64,000 nucleotides of DNA from Istiophorus platypterus (taxonomy: Eukaryota; Chordata; Actinopteri; Istiophoriformes; Istiophoridae). The stretch covers positions 10,620,001-10,684,000 of the forward strand of contig CM029124.1 of NCBI GenBank assembly GCA_016859345.1. The letters run 5' to 3'. Positions 1-13,619 of this stretch are shown here, piece by piece (position 1 is the first letter of the stretch; each line of letters opens with the position of its first letter). The notes under the pieces are model-generated. The model had not been told where the DNA came from. It saw only the letters and a list, made by a program, of their open reading frames with translations, and did not search any database. Made by a program: the position numbers and the translations under genes.

Positions 1-240
1 TTGGTGAAGACCAGACTAAAGGCAGAGACACCTCATAACAAGCAAGAGCTAAAGGAGGCTGCAGTGAAGCTCTGGGAGAGCATCACCAGGGAAGATACAA
101 AGTGTCTGCTTATGTCTGTGGGTCAAAGAATTCAGGCTGTCAGCATTTTCCACAAAAAGTTAAATATAATTTTCTTTCGACTTCATGTTCATCTGTCCAA
201 TTACTTTTGAACCCCTCGACTCTGGGCACTGTGTGTTAAA
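1..240 (+). mobile_element. Tc1/mariner transposase 3' fragment (decayed)
   Basis: The reading frame 1-210 encodes a run resembling the C-terminus of a Tc1/mariner transposase: LKEAAVKLWESITREDTKC followed by a GQRIQAV motif. In intact family members this region reads roughly W-x-x-I-x-x-E-x-C-x-x-L-x-x-S-M-x-x-R-I-Q-A-V. After the frame degenerates, the sequence tgtccaattacttttgaacc is a typical 3' flank of such elements in fish. The catalytic domain would lie left of the window. The fragment is on the opposite strand to the sorcs gene and within its intron 2. Confidence 0.7.
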
Positions 241-1496
241 TGGGCTATATATCCAACACAATTCTTTTTATATTGATTTAAAACTACTCAAAGTAAAGCT
301 GAGACTTTATTAGCATTATTTTATTTCATATTGAATATGCTGAGTCTCAGAGCCTTAAGAACAATAAAATGTATAACTGTCCAATTACTGGTCCTGTGTG
401 AAGTCCCTTCACCAGAAAAGACAGTCATCTCAGAACACACGGGGACTCAATATGTGTTTAGTTAGCCTCTGCATATCAGCAATTGATCTGCACATTGCAT
501 TTGCCACCAACAGTGGCCCAGAGCTGCAGTCATAAATCATTTATTGTGTTATCACAGAAATCATTTACTCACGTTTCTTTTCATAACATTCGAATCTCTG
601 TTTTTCTAATACCGATACTAAGAGCCTTTGTGCACCCCCTGAGGTGTACTCTAATTTACTCATGGTGCCACCGTTAAGCAGACACCTTGATGATGGAAGA
701 CCTCCTGTACACAATATGGGATTTCAAAATGTGTCAAGTCGGGTGTAAATCTTAGCAGTGCCTCTGGTGAAACAGATATTAATTTGAAACTCTATGCTTG
801 GCGGACTGATGGTCTCTTTTTCACGTGTATTTCAGAATGAAATGAGTTCTCTGCAGGCTATGGGAGAGGTGAGAAAAGAGGCATATCAAAGGCTGGATTG
901 GGCTCTTGGTACAGTATAATCCTTAATGAATTCCATTCTTATTTATGACCTGACAGGGCACTGTAACTCACCTCTCAATACATACTGAATGGAATTACTA
1001 CGGCTATACAGTAGAAATTGCATGTCAATTGCATCTGAAACAAAAGGTTACGGATGACTATCAATCAAAAACTCCATCGGAAAGTTTCTAGGTCGGAGGA
1101 AAAGAGCCACAGATCTTAAGTCTTCCGGTTTATCTTTCAAAAAGTTTCTTTGCTGATGATGGACAGAACATAGGTTTGGCCTTTTCTAAAAGGTTGTTTT
1201 GGTCCTGTGTTATTTATGGGACTGCAGGAGGCAAAGACTATGTTTCATTCTGAATTGCTTCAGATAGCTTTATTAAAACATATTTCATATTGGCTTCCAG
1301 TTTGACTTGATTGCTCATATCCAAGCAAGGAAGAACACAATAAATCATACTTTCACTATACTGCAATCTCTATGAATACATTATTCTTATTGTTTTTAGG
1401 GATGTGCTTTTGCATTTTTAGAAAATTCCTAAAATGATTCTATAACCCCTGTTTAGACGAAAAAGGAAAAATGGAAATGATTAAAATCAAACTCAC
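1..1496 (-). other. sorcs intron 2 (partial, runs off left edge)
   Basis: Begins at the GTGAGT donor of exon 2 (1496-1491) and continues past the window edge. Apart from the Tc1-like fragment at the extreme left, bases 250-1490 hold no recognisable gene, RNA or repeat. Exon 3, expected to encode a sequence close to R-STDYGTTYEKL, is not visible here. Confidence 0.85.
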
Positions 1497-1564
1497 CTCC
1501 AGAGTGAGCTCTCAGTAACAGCCCCCAGGTTGAAGTCAAACAACTTAGTCAAGATCAGGATCAC
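1497..1564 (-). CDS. sorcs3: SorCS-family receptor, exon 2 (VPS10 domain start)
   Basis: A 68-nt exon flanked by an acceptor (TTATAG, AG at 1566-1565) and a GTGAGT donor (1496-1491). Read in phase 0 after exon 1 it gives 22 residues, VILILTKLFDFNLGAVTESS followed by L-W, then two bases (AG) of an Arg codon completed by exon 3. This is the first strand of the VPS10 beta-propeller and continues exon 1 exactly (GHNSS-VILILTKL). From memory, mammalian SORCS3 has DFNLGSVTESSLWR and SORCS1 has DYNLGSITESSLWR. The F and V here favour sorcs3, and this is the main basis for the symbol. The exon is too short to appear as an ORF. Exon 3 was searched for in 1-1490 and not found, so intron 2 runs off the left edge. 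Confidence 0.93.
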
Positions 1565-1599
1565 CTATAACATAACAGCAACAGATACGTTTAATTACA

Positions 1600-4500
1600 G
1601 GCCAAGGTCTGCACTAAAAGCCTTTGCATATAAGTAAATCAACAGCACACATTACCTGTCTGCACCTAATGACGTGGAATGAATACAACATATCTGCTAC
1701 ATCCCTTTACTAATAAATACCAGCTTCAGACAGTATGTCATACCAATGACAAGTGATCCTCACATTGTCAGGAAATGTAAGTCTGCTGGTGGCAAGATCT
1801 GAAAAAAAAAAGCCAAGTGGGCTGTCAAGAGTTGTGTCTGTAGCTCATGTGGAATGATACCTACATGACAGCAAAATCTGAGCATAATTGTTCAGTGAAC
1901 AATGAAAAGGAATGCAGTCAGTGGCTGCATTTGCCACTTCTTCACCACCCTCTCTCATTTCTTTTCTTTTGTCTTGCTTTTACCTCCAAAAAAGTGAAGC
2001 AGTTTAGCTGCAGAGGCGCAAACAAATGTTGATCTCAAACGATGATGGAAGATGTTGTGTTATTTTATGCACTTGGAAGATGTCCAGTTCCAGTCTGAGT
2101 TAAATGGTTTTGCATGTTCTCTGAGGATGGCTGGACAGTGTGTTTTTCTGGGGAAACAAAAATGTAGCCCATAAAAGCCTGCCGAAGCACAGAGGGCAGA
2201 GTGAAATGGTGTGCAAACGCATTATTGTCACTCCAATGGCATTATAAATTACTTCCCATGGGGATGCTCATAGCTCAGCATAGAAAGGGGGGTTAGGGGG
2301 GTAGGTAGAGAGAGTTTTGGGTTAGGCATGGAGGGAGGGAGAACAAATTTAGATAATAACAATCAAGGAGCAGGAACATGGCATAATATGATGAATTCTT
2401 TATAAAATACTGAAAGATAGGTCAAAAGCTCAATTACAGTGAGTTTAAACACATTAACCTTATGGGACCCATGGAACGAGTCATTAAACCGAGAAAAGCC
2501 ACACAAGACTCAGTGGAACAAAGACATGCCTCTAAGTCTCCTTTGAAAATGTTAAAAACCCAATTGACCCACAATTTAGCCATTAAAACGGCCAATGTGC
2601 AATGCCGGGACTATCTGCATTACAGGTTAATTAACCAATCACAAAGAGAGATAAGCATTTGCATAACTAAATGCACCATGTCTGCAAGGTCCAACAGTGG
2701 AGTCTGAATCAATTTGGAGTACAGACTTAGTTAAATGGCTGTGATGTTAGGCCTAATTGCCTGCTTTGAAAAATAGATACAAGAGAAAACTGCCAAACTG
2801 TTGATCGTTTGTCTCAGTTCTCTTTCACTAGCAACAACGACTCCATGTCATGGGAAATTATAAATACTACAACGTAAATTGAATCTGGAATTGATTTTAT
2901 CAGTGTCAAACTAGAGGCACTTCATTCCCAACCAAAGGGATTCAAACAGCACGGCAAATTAACAGGATGAACAACCAATAGACGTTCACAGTTTTACGGG
3001 TTTCAATCAGCCATTTTGCATGTAGATCCAATTTAATCAAATGCTCTTGAATTTAGATAAGGACGTAAAAACGCCTTTAAAAACAGCCCCCAAATGGCAG
3101 CACTTGATAATGCAAAGCCTCTCAATGCCCAAGTTGTATTTGCCATTAGGAGCTCCATCTTAACTGCCGTCAACGTGTTTGTGCAGTTGGCTCATTAACA
3201 AAAGCCGACCCATTGAATTGGGTCAGTGAAGATCCACCTCAGGGACCAACAGACTAGTGAGGCAGATGACGGTTTGGATGATTTGTCCCTAAGTGGATGC
3301 ATCAAGTACAACATGGAGTACATCACCGGAAACTATGCGTTCCCACATCCTCAGCGTTATTGACAGGCTTTGTATCTGTTGCTCGAGTCAATAGGGAGCC
3401 ACTGTTCCACATGCAAATGCTGAGACCAGTTGGAGACCACATGACTTGCACGGCAAATGCGTGATTTAAACTATGAAAAGCCCGACAAATGAAGCTGCCT
3501 TAAAAAAAAAACGCAAAATCTCTAAGAGTTTATGGTGAAGTCTTGCATTTATGTAAATACTGGGAACAAACAAACACGAAATGGCTTGCAGAATTATTTT
3601 GAGCCTTCGAGGTAAATACAATTCTCCATGCATATCATCACTCACTTGCATACATGAAATTAAGTAAGGACCCTGGAAGGCCAAAAGCAGTGCATTTATT
3701 CATGTTTATGTTTTATTGATGTGAGCAAAGAGAGCTTTGCCCCAGGAAAGTCAACCAATCATTTTTCAGATTGGCTCTCACCCTCAGAGGAGTTGGGTTT
3801 AGTCATCCTTTTATCCTTACATTCTATTCTTGTCGCTTTCCTTCCCTTCTTTCCTTCTTTTTTCCTCTCCTTCCTTTTTCACTCTCTTACTCTCATTCTT
3901 TCTATTTCTTTTAAAAACCTGGTATTTTCTTTTGCTTTGGCATTTTGCATCCAGCATATTTCAGAAAGAACCTGCACGTTGAGAGAATAAAGAAATATGT
4001 ATCACAGTCAGGTGCTGTCTGGCCATGTAAAGATTTTGACTCTTGCAGATGGCTGAGGAGGCAGCCTCCATGGCAACAAAGGTGTTACAGCCATTATGCG
4101 ATTTTGATATACTGCATCTGCTCGACGCAAACGTCCCATCCACACACAGACCTTCACAATCCACTCACACGAGCATTCAAGCATGCAACATGTACTGCAC
4201 ATTCACAGACTGTTGGAACAAATCAAATCTTTACAAATTCCATATCGGTCCTCTTTTTTTTTTTTTTAAGTAAAATGCTCAAATTTTTAAAGTCAGTGGG
4301 ACGTGAGAGGCATCTCAACATCATTTTAGTGGGCTGGAGATTTTCTACACTGCTCGCAATTTAGGTATGAATCATCCCTGTGTCTGTACTATAATGTGGC
4401 CGTTAATAACTCAAATAGACTGTTGCTGCACATCAGCTTAGTTTTACTGTTCTTTCTAACACCACAATTCAAATGAGACCTGTTGCTCATTCAGCCCCCA

Positions 4501-5540
4501 GTAAAGCATCATTAAGATGGCACCCCTCAAATATTATTTCTGTCTAATTGGGTAGTCGAGGGAAAAAAGGAACCCTAACTCAACACATCACACCTCCAGA
4601 TCGCTGTTTCTTTTCTGCTGTGGAGTAACACGTAGTAGGAAGTCGGAACACTCTTTAGAAATGTGAGAAATACCACCACTTACATGTAGATCTGCCACTG
4701 CTTTGAACCTTACCGGAGGCGACAACTGAAGGATCTAAATTAATTTCCAAGGGACCTCCAAAGTTGAAAAAAAGAGAATGATGTAAGGCTCTTTGTAATA
4801 ACTTTGCTAACAGCTCTTGCTCAGAGAACGACTGACACATTCTCCATTTTATTTACCTTTAGAATCCTCTGAAAAGTTCCTTGCTAAAATGGTAAACATT
4901 TACATCCTCATGAATACACATAAGCTTTTGCTTACTGTACCGGTGGGTAAGAACATCCATACACAGTCATCTCTGAGGAGTAACCCCTGTTTATTTACTT
5001 CCACTGAGACTGGTCACAATATCAAAATGTCTGATAACTGATAACTGTGTCAACACTAATTAAATAATTTCTTGAATATAAGCTTCCATGAATAAAGCTG
5101 ACTTCACACAAATACGCCATATTTTTCTCTAAGCCATCTGGAGGTGAGGTTTTTTGATCTCATCAGATTTAATAAACAGAGTGAAGCTGGGTTTTGAATC
5201 CACCAAGTGACTGAATTGAGTGCAGGTGCTCTATTAATTACCTGGGCTGTGTATAGATGCACTTATATGGTGCATTTGTGTATATTTTTGTGTACTTTAT
5301 ACACCAACTACACCAACTAGAAAGTCGCCCTGAAGACGCCATTTCCTGCATAATCATTTTATCATTTATGATAATAATGATTTAACAAGTGACTCACTGG
5401 GATTAAAGATTTCTGTTATAGTTGGATTTGGCCACAATAGCAGTAGTACACTGACCATGCAACACAGAAGTTCCCCTTGGATTTTCAAACCTTTATATTG
5501 AGTTTCAGCTCCTTGTTTAGCTGTCCAGACCACAACTTTA
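1600..5540. other. Intron 1, left part: no gene seen
   Basis: Unique-looking AT-rich sequence. Short open frames here have no recognisable domain and no coding signature. A pyrimidine-rich run (about 3830-3912, C/T with few purines) is the only compositional feature. Confidence 0.6.
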
Positions 5541-5559
5541 CTGTTTTGCTTCACTCTCA

Positions 5560-5890
5560 CAGCTGTCATGAAGCAGTATCCAGCTGAAGCAGAGACCCAC
5601 GATGCACTGCCTGCTCTGCACCAAATGGCAGACAAACACAGTTAGTGACAAGCTGGTGGACGGGTTGGACCATTTAGCAGCTAAAGAGCCAGGGACCTCC
5701 CTCAGGAGTCGGGTGAGACCAAAGACCAAAGCTAAAAGAGAATGAATATCATTGTCAGGCGAACACAAATGTTGCTCTGTAAATAAGCAGCTGAGAAGCT
5801 CGTCATATCAACTTTTAAGGTGATGATGCATTATCTTGATATAACTTGTTTCCACTGCCCCCAAGAGGCCAAAAAAAAAAAAATATCAGT
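5560..5890 (+). repeat. Interspersed repeat, copy A
   Basis: Contains ttagcagctaaagagccagg, a ctcaggag block, then gaccaaa and agctaaaagagaatgaatat, ending with cactgcccccaagaggcc and an A-rich tail (5869-5885). The same ordered blocks recur in the same orientation at about 35930-36130. The terminal 'gcccccaagaggccaaaaaa' block also recurs near 27900. I recognise this block series from teleost genomic sequence, but I cannot assign it to a named SINE or DNA transposon family. Confidence 0.6.
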
Positions 5891-5899
5891 TACTGCAGT

Positions 5900-8800
5900 T
5901 TAAAAAAAGAAATGTAAATTCCCAAATATCTATATCAATACCAGCCTCAAAAATTCTGTATCGACTGGGCTATGAAACAGAGTTGAAGTATAGTACTGTA
6001 AAATAAACCAAAGGCAACAAGAGTAATCAAAAATACAGGTCAGATCAAAAGGGAAATCTCAAAGTGATTAAATAACAACAGTCTATATACCATTACAAGG
6101 AATATACAGATAATCAAATATATTACAATTACATTATATTAAAACTAGGCAATAATCATAAAAATACAGATGCCCACAATGTATTCTAAAATTCTGACAG
6201 CATTTAAAAAATGATTTGAGATTATTTTTTGAGCACAAATCGAGGCTAGTTTAAGGTGATGCCTAACCTTTCCATAACGTTTCATACCTGTGTCATAAGG
6301 TAAATTACCCAAAAACTGACTTCCCCGCTATCACTGCTTTGAAAAAGACACAGGTGAGGTGGTCTGAGGCGGCCTGAAAACATAGCCCAAGTCAAGAGCC
6401 AAGAGCCAAGTCTACCAAATAATGCAGATCCATCGGGGCTCACTAATGCATTGTTACCAAAAGCTGGGATATCAATGTGAGAAGAGTAGGCTCAGACTCC
6501 ATCGTTCACTAAACTGCATTTCACTGGCGTGTTCACTCAGTTGCCATCCTGTGAACACAAAAAATAAAACCTTTCGTTTAATTTGCTGTTAAGCTCATTA
6601 CATTCTCAAACTTATTAAGGGAAGGAAGACAGAAGCCAAGGGCAAGAAAGAGTCATTTGAGTAATTTGACAAACAGTGTTTTTCTTTGAGTCAACTAACT
6701 AATTAATGTCCTAGATCTCCTACCCACACTAAGAACGTTTCAGGTCCGTTGTAGACTATCACTTTTAATTTTCATATCTTGTGCCACAAAGGATGAGATC
6801 ACCCGCCAAAGAAAAAAATTAGACTGTTTTGTATCTGAGCCAATCGGCCTTTAGAAAAACAGGCTACAAATCTGAGACTACCAGTGTAACCATAGAAGCA
6901 AATCTCTAAGAACTTAAGTGTCACAACACAACCAACACTGTTGATATATAGTGTGTTTTTTCTCTCATAAGATTAAAAATTAATATATTCATGCATCCAT
7001 TAGAAATTATCTGATGCAAACACCTGCAGAGAAAAGAAACACAATATTGGTTGCAAATTTGCATAAATGTTTTTCAAGGCTTGACAGCAGCAAGGCAAGA
7101 AAAATCAAGAAGCACTGCAAGTTGGTGGAGGGATAAAAAAAAAAACGACATCTTGATTGTGGCTCTGTGAAGACATCTCCAAAGTAAAGCAAAGGACAAG
7201 CGTCTCATAGAGAAATGGTGCGTCCGTGGCAAGGCCTTACTCTGTCTTCATCTTATCTGTGGACCTGATTGATTGTTTGTACTTTTGTGGTTGAAAAAAA
7301 TACTCTGGGGGATGCTGCTTTCATCAAGTAAACCCCAGCAATAGGCCCCTTGTGCATTAGTCTGCTGTCTGTATGTTTGCTTATCCCCGTGTCTCCGGAG
7401 CTTTGGTCATATAGTCCTGATGCTTTGAGCTTGAGAGGTTTCAGCAATCAATTCGGTCCATTATGGCAAGGAAATTAATGAAATGGGTTGAATATAAAAG
7501 GGCTTCACTTCAAGCTCTTGTGAGGGTTTTTTTTTTTTTTGCCATGTTATGTCTCTGCTGCTAAGAACAGCACACAATAAATTGTCCTGTTTGCCATTAG
7601 TTGAAAAAAATACATTGAGATTGGTCCATTACATTTTTTTTTAAAGAAAACCTTGGATAAAAAGTCAGTGAAAAATGTTTTAATGGACTAGGTATACAAA
7701 TATAGACCACACTTAGTACTTATACTTCCTCCTGTGTTGACTTTGCAGAACAATGCACTGCGGTTTTTCAAAAAAAAGGTGAAAAGCAATGAACACAGCA
7801 TTCAAGGATAAATATTAGAACTCATTCAAATGATTTCACGACAAAGTTTTAGTCCCAATACATTTGATGCAATGTAAGCACTGTGGAGAGCCAAAAATAC
7901 AACATTATCATGTTACTTGCACAGGTTTCTTATTCCAGGCCATTTCTGTTTGCTTATATTTCGTGTGAGTCTGAAGGTGCACTAGCATGATTGCATTAAC
8001 TCTCCTTGTGTGTAATCCAGTTATTCATTAAGTCATAGACCTAAACAGATTTGAAATTTACAGTGAAATACAATTCTTATTAGAAAAATATTATAAGGTT
8101 CTTATTAACACTAGCAAGTATTTTGGAGAACTTTGAATAATGTGACACAAATCATTGCTGGGGGGTGTCTGAGTTTGCAGTAATTGGCCCAAATTGAGAT
8201 TTTGGATGAGAGGAGCCCTCCAGCTAAAATGACACCCTTCTCTGCCAAAAGTGTAGTGAGAGTTAGTTTGTGAGCTAAATGTGTCCCACACACCCCTGTT
8301 TATTCTTTTTTCCCCCTGTCACTTATATGCAATTTTCCTCAGATTCAGATTCTTATGCCAAGTTGCTAGGAGATGTTCTAGCTGAGGGGTGGGCATCGGT
8401 GCTTTTCGGCCCATTTTGATCAGCCCCTTCTCTCCTGGTATTATTATTTAGTATTTGACATGCATTATTTAATAACAGATGACCGACAAAACCAGGCGTC
8501 ATTTCAGTTCATTACATGAGGCTTAACTTTATTTAAAATATTTTTGGAGATATTTTTAATTACTTTAATTTCAGATTAAGTAATAAAGCAGATCACCAAA
8601 TGATCACCTTTCACTTGTATTCAACCACAGAACTTAACAGGACCTTCTGATAACCTGATAATGTCCAATACTGATTTTTACAATCAAAAATTATAACCGT
8701 TGTCTAACAAAGCTGACAATACTGGTGAGTCTTCAAGGTGCAGGACTTTGACACCAGAGACAAGGGTTTGCATCCTGAAGTTCCACATGTGTTTTGGTTT

Positions 8801-11800
8801 AAGCACCAAAAAAATCTTTGGGCAACGGTGGGGGAAGACTGTGGTTACTAGTAAATGTTCATAAAGTAGATATGTTGTTGTCTGTGCTTCAAGTCACTAA
8901 TAACTTTTTCAAAAGTTTGCCAAGACCAGCATCTTTCCATAACCCTTGCCAAATGCAGTGAGAACCTAAATGTAATCATATCATCATTTCTACAACCCAA
9001 TATCCTATTGCATGATTGGATATTGCCGGAGACCAATGAAATGCATCGTCAGTAAACGTTTTGCAAATATATTCAGTATCAATTTTTTGCCACTTATCAA
9101 ATACATCAATTAATGTTTCCTCAGTCTGTTGATAGAAAGGATCTTCTCAGCTGCTGAGTTTATCTGATTACATATTCATTGAAAAATTCATGCTACATGG
9201 ATGCCTTTTGGATGCCTTACGTGACATTATGAGCCATTTATTTGTTTGTTTTTGTCTTTGTTTACTTGTTTCAGTCATGAAAACACTTGAATTTAATGCT
9301 GTTTAATCATGACACAAACTGTGGAAAACCACTTATTGAGCTCTTTAATTTAAGAGACTGGCTGATCCATATTTGTCACACCCAGTTTAACATATGTTGT
9401 GTACCATCCTAACAGCTGCAGTAAGCCATCTACCCTTTCCAGAACATCCCCATATAAGAAAGAGCCAAGCTTGGATGAAAAAAGACAACATCAGCACAAC
9501 ATAACAACGGATAAGATGATATTTCGGCTACCTGTGTGGAATATTGAGCCACTGCATGAAATAGCAAGCATATACAGCAAGGAAAGATAGAAATGAAGGG
9601 GATTATCAAAGACGGTCATTTAAACTTTGTGAACAGGACAATTTAACTGTCAGTGTGTCAAGTCGCAAAGCACAGCATGAAATCGGGAATTAAAGGCTAC
9701 TGGCTCCAGCTTTAGCTGGTGTGTGAAATGGGAGTAGTAGTAAACCTGAACACAGTTAGATGTTACTTCAAATTCAGTGCCTAGTTGTCTAAATAATTTA
9801 CAGTGTCGTGATATTCTCATTGATTACAATTCACATCCACTTCAATACAATCATTAACTCGTGTAGATGATATGTAGCTTCTGTCAAGTCTTACCACCGC
9901 AAAGATTTTGATTAATATTTAGCCATAATTTCTGAACAACTGCCATGATTTTGATCCATACTTGTATAGCCTCTCATTCTGACTATAACTTGTTTTTTGT
10001 TTTTTTTCCTTTTTGATTCAAAGCAAAAGCAACCAGTCATTTTAAAAAAAATTGTTCAAGGAGACACATTGAGTGAGTATTCTGTTTTCTAAATGTGTCA
10101 TTTTGTGTTGGGGTGTCCATCATCTCCATTGACTGCACAGTGCTTGTGTGTGGGTTGCTTTAGGTTTGGGTCTTTTGTAGCTCACTATTTTTGTAGACCC
10201 CCCCCCCGAAACTAATACATTCCTGTCACTGTAAAGTGCAAAGTCAAACATTTATTTAAGCCGACTGCCACCTGAGCAATCCTGGTCATCTTTAAACATG
10301 ATGGTAACAGCTGCGGTGCTTCAGGCAATGTGCTGCTTCAAGGTATAATGTTAGCAAACCAGGGTCACTTGTTTTGCTTGAGATTAGTACTTAGAGATTA
10401 AAGTAATGAAACTAAAGAACAAAAAAAAACAAACAACAAAAATCAGACATGACCTTTAGATGTAAAAACTTCTTTCGTAAGGTGGCACAGTTTGTGTTAG
10501 CTATCACCGCAATGATTAGCAAAGAAGTCTTCTCCCAATTTGAATTCCAGTTTTATGTTTTCCCGGTCAGAAAATGCATAAATTTGTTTTCATAACCTAA
10601 TCACTGCTATAGTACGTGTCTACCACACTGCAACAGTTATTAGACTAATTAATCAAATGCAAACCTGTCAAACATGATTCTGCACCCGCTTTGTCACTTT
10701 GATTAAAACCGAAACATAAAAGTCTGTGTGTGTGTGCGTGCGTGCGCGCGTGTGTGTGTGTTAAAGAAAGAGAGAGAGACTGAGACTGAGACTAGTAGGG
10801 AGGCATAAAAGAAATCAAACCATGACAGTGTGGTTGAACATACAACTGATGGAAGGCCTTTATTTGCTGCTTAAAATGCACTTTGTGAGGCAAAACTACA
10901 GACTAAGTGCTGAGGAAGTGCTGAGAGCCTGTGTTGATGTGATGCATTATGGTCCCCGAACACAAATGATTCATGAAAAAAAAAGGGCACACATGCATGT
11001 CATTTGAGGAGTAAAAACTGGGATTTCACTGAATTATTACTACAGGGAGGGTGAAACTTGTATCCTATGTGCCATAAAATAAAACTGAGGCAAAAATAAA
11101 AAAAAGCAAACAGGAAATGCTTCCTTTTTCTCTGCAAATGCTAAGAAATTGCAAACACAGGCTCCTGAGCAATTGTTTTCGTTGTAGTAACCAGCAGTCT
11201 ACACTCTTACACAGCACACAGGATTGCTGCAGTTTCTATCAGCATCGTACAATCACATCAGTGGACAGTGCACCCCTAAAGGCTTGAGACGGGCTGGATT
11301 AATGAACAGACGTATGGTGCTGACACCCCGAGGGACAAGGAGCTAGAACACGAAAATTGCTGGTACAAAAAAAAAAATTATCTTGATATTTGTTTTGTTT
11401 CAGTTGAATCAGATGGTGCAATTCATACGACAGAAAAAAAAAAAAATCGAGAAAAAGCTTATCTGAAATTAAAAATGTCCAAAGGTTGAGGTGCGACAAA
11501 AAATTCTAATACAAAGTGTCCCACAGCAGGAAAATAATTCATACTAAAATGTTAAAACTTCAACCACTTTTGATTTTCATCAAACGTAGTGTGGATCAAA
11601 ATTCCCTTAGCCAGCAACAAGGGGCTAGAGGATGATGAAAAATTAATGAATAAAAGGTTTTACAAGGTCATATACTAGGCCCTGTGCCTGAGACTCGAGT
11701 GACTCTTTGATTAAAGGGTTCTTACCCAAAATTATAACTGCAAAACAAAAAAAATTCAGTCATTGTGCAGAATAAGAAAGAGAAATGTGGGAAATTATCG

Positions 11801-12240
11801 GCAAAAAAACTTTTGCTGATAATTTTCGCCATCCTGCCACACCCACAAACTTTGGTCAAATGCCTCTGTGAATTGGGAGCCCATTCCATTTGATTTTATG
11901 GATCAAGTAGTTTCAATGCAACCAGCTGTGGCATGTAAAATGAAATGGCTGTCTATGTAATGAACCGGTTTTAAACACGTGTCCCTGAAGGGCCCTACCA
12001 TTTCCTCTTTTTTATTGTCTATTTATACCGATGAGATTATGAGCAACAAAAACTGCCTCATTCCGATCAAGCATGCGGACAACGCAGCCCATGAGGCCTG
12101 TCGGGTTTCCAGACAGTCACAGCAAAAAGGATGATGATACAGATCGGACAGACTGTTTTTTTCACACTTGCCACCTTAGAGAAGAGATTTACTCTAGGGC
12201 AAGAAAAATAAAAGCAAGTTTCCAATAGCTTGCCAACGAG
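5900..12240. other. Intron 1, middle part: no gene seen
   Basis: AT-rich non-coding sequence with homopolymer runs (for example T at about 7527-7540 and C at 10199-10207) and one GT/GC microsatellite. No splice-bounded reading frame or structured RNA could be recognised. Confidence 0.55.
10724..10800. repeat. Microsatellite (TG/CG)n followed by (GA)n
   Basis: An alternating TG tract with CG interruptions (10724-10761) is followed by GA-rich sequence with gagact trinucleotide-pair repeats (about 10765-10794). Alternating purine-pyrimidine tracts with CG steps can adopt Z-DNA. Confidence 0.9.
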
Positions 12241-12244
12241 GATA

Positions 12245-13140
12245 ACCACACTGATTTACAATATAATTTTGATACGGTTGATCGTTATCTGTTTATTCAG
12301 AAACTATGTAATATTTGGTTTGACTCAATTGCTTGTAGGTGGTTTCAAAATTACCTTTCCGAAAGATTTTAGTGTGTCGAAGCCGGAAATATCCAATCAG
12401 AGTTTTAACCAGCAACAAAAGGTGTTCCACAAGGATCAGTTATGGGTCCTGTCCTATTTACAATTTGTATCAATAATAGTCCTTCTCTAATAGACTGTGA
12501 TGTCAGTCTTTTTTTCTAGAGTCAGATATATATTGATTTTTTTTTTTTTTTACAGCCTACCCCCATCAATACAGAATGGTAAAATATTGATAGTCACAGA
12601 GCATAAGTATCTAGCTATGTGGCTTGATGAATCATTCACAATTAAAAATCATATTACGAATCTCATCACTGAACTGCAGAAAAACTGAGTTTTGTAGGAA
12701 TTGTAGGAAAAATAAAGTTGAGGCATTCTCTCTGTCCTAGATTACAGTGATATAATCTTCAGACATGCTTCTGCTCCCACTCTCAAACTGCCCTCAGATT
12801 CATTGCTGGAGGTACTTATGACATTCACCATTGTATAGTGCTTAACAGAATTGGCTGGTCCTCTCTAGCACAGGGGTCTGATAAACACTTGTATCTTTTT
12901 ATCCATAAGCCCCTTATTGGACATTCACCACCCTATATATTATCTACGCTGGACTAAACCCCAGGACTCTATCAAATTCGCTCTACCAACGGTCTTATGC
13001 TTTAAGTCCCACAGGTTTATTATGATCTTGGAAAATCTGCCACTATTTTTTGTGCACAAAGCGCATGGAATTATCAACAAAACATTTTCAAGATGGATAC
13101 TCTCACTGGCCCCGGACAATTCATGATGATGATCTCAAAC
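12245..13140 (+). pseudogene. Decayed non-LTR retrotransposon reverse transcriptase fragment
   Basis: Translating across frames gives an RT-like series. Around 12255-12360 there is DTVDRYLF and then WFQNYLSERF. Around 12418-12478 there is KGVPQGSVMGPVLFTICINN, the conserved palm-domain block before the catalytic YADD. Around 12590-12690 there is EHKYLAMWLDESFTIKNHI, the usual Y-LG-WLD block. Further on there is ALRFIAGGTYDIHHC-like and later C-terminal sequence. Stops and frameshifts occur throughout. The YADD segment is missing: after DCDVSLF the sequence jumps through a T-rich run (12538-12552) to the post-YADD block, so roughly 70 residues are deleted. The element is inside sorcs intron 1, antisense to the gene. 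I cannot settle its clade. Confidence 0.85.
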
Positions 13141-13457
13141 CATTTCACCTCAGTGTGCAATTGTTTTCACCGAGCATTGTCTTTTTAACTCTGCGTAGTT
13201 CTCTGTATCTCGATATCATTGCAAATGAGGAAAACCTCAATGATTTTCGAGGCTTTGTTGTTATTTCTGCAGCAGAAGCTCAGGGGATGTGATGTCAATA
13301 AAGACGCTCATTAACTGTCCTCAGCTTTAACACAGTGTCCTAGTTTGGTCAACTGTCTGTGAGGAGCTTGCAAAAATGGTCAATCAGGAGCCTAAAATCA
13401 TTTGGCTGCCAATAACTCCCTGATCACCAGCTGGCTCGCACACCAAGTATTTTGCTT

Positions 13458-13509
13458 TGTGTGTATGTCTGTGGGGTGTGTGTGTGTGTATATGTGTGTA
13501 TGTGTGTGT
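13458..13509. repeat. Microsatellite (TG)n, interrupted
   Basis: GT-rich dinucleotide tract with TATG interruptions, followed by T and A runs. Confidence 0.9.
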
Positions 13510-13619
13510 TTTTTTAAAAAACATCATCAACATAGTCATATCACAGCTTGAATGACCATGTGAGGTAAAAGACTGAAAATTTGAGTTTCCACACAGAATA
13601 TGCCCAGCCAAGTACATTT

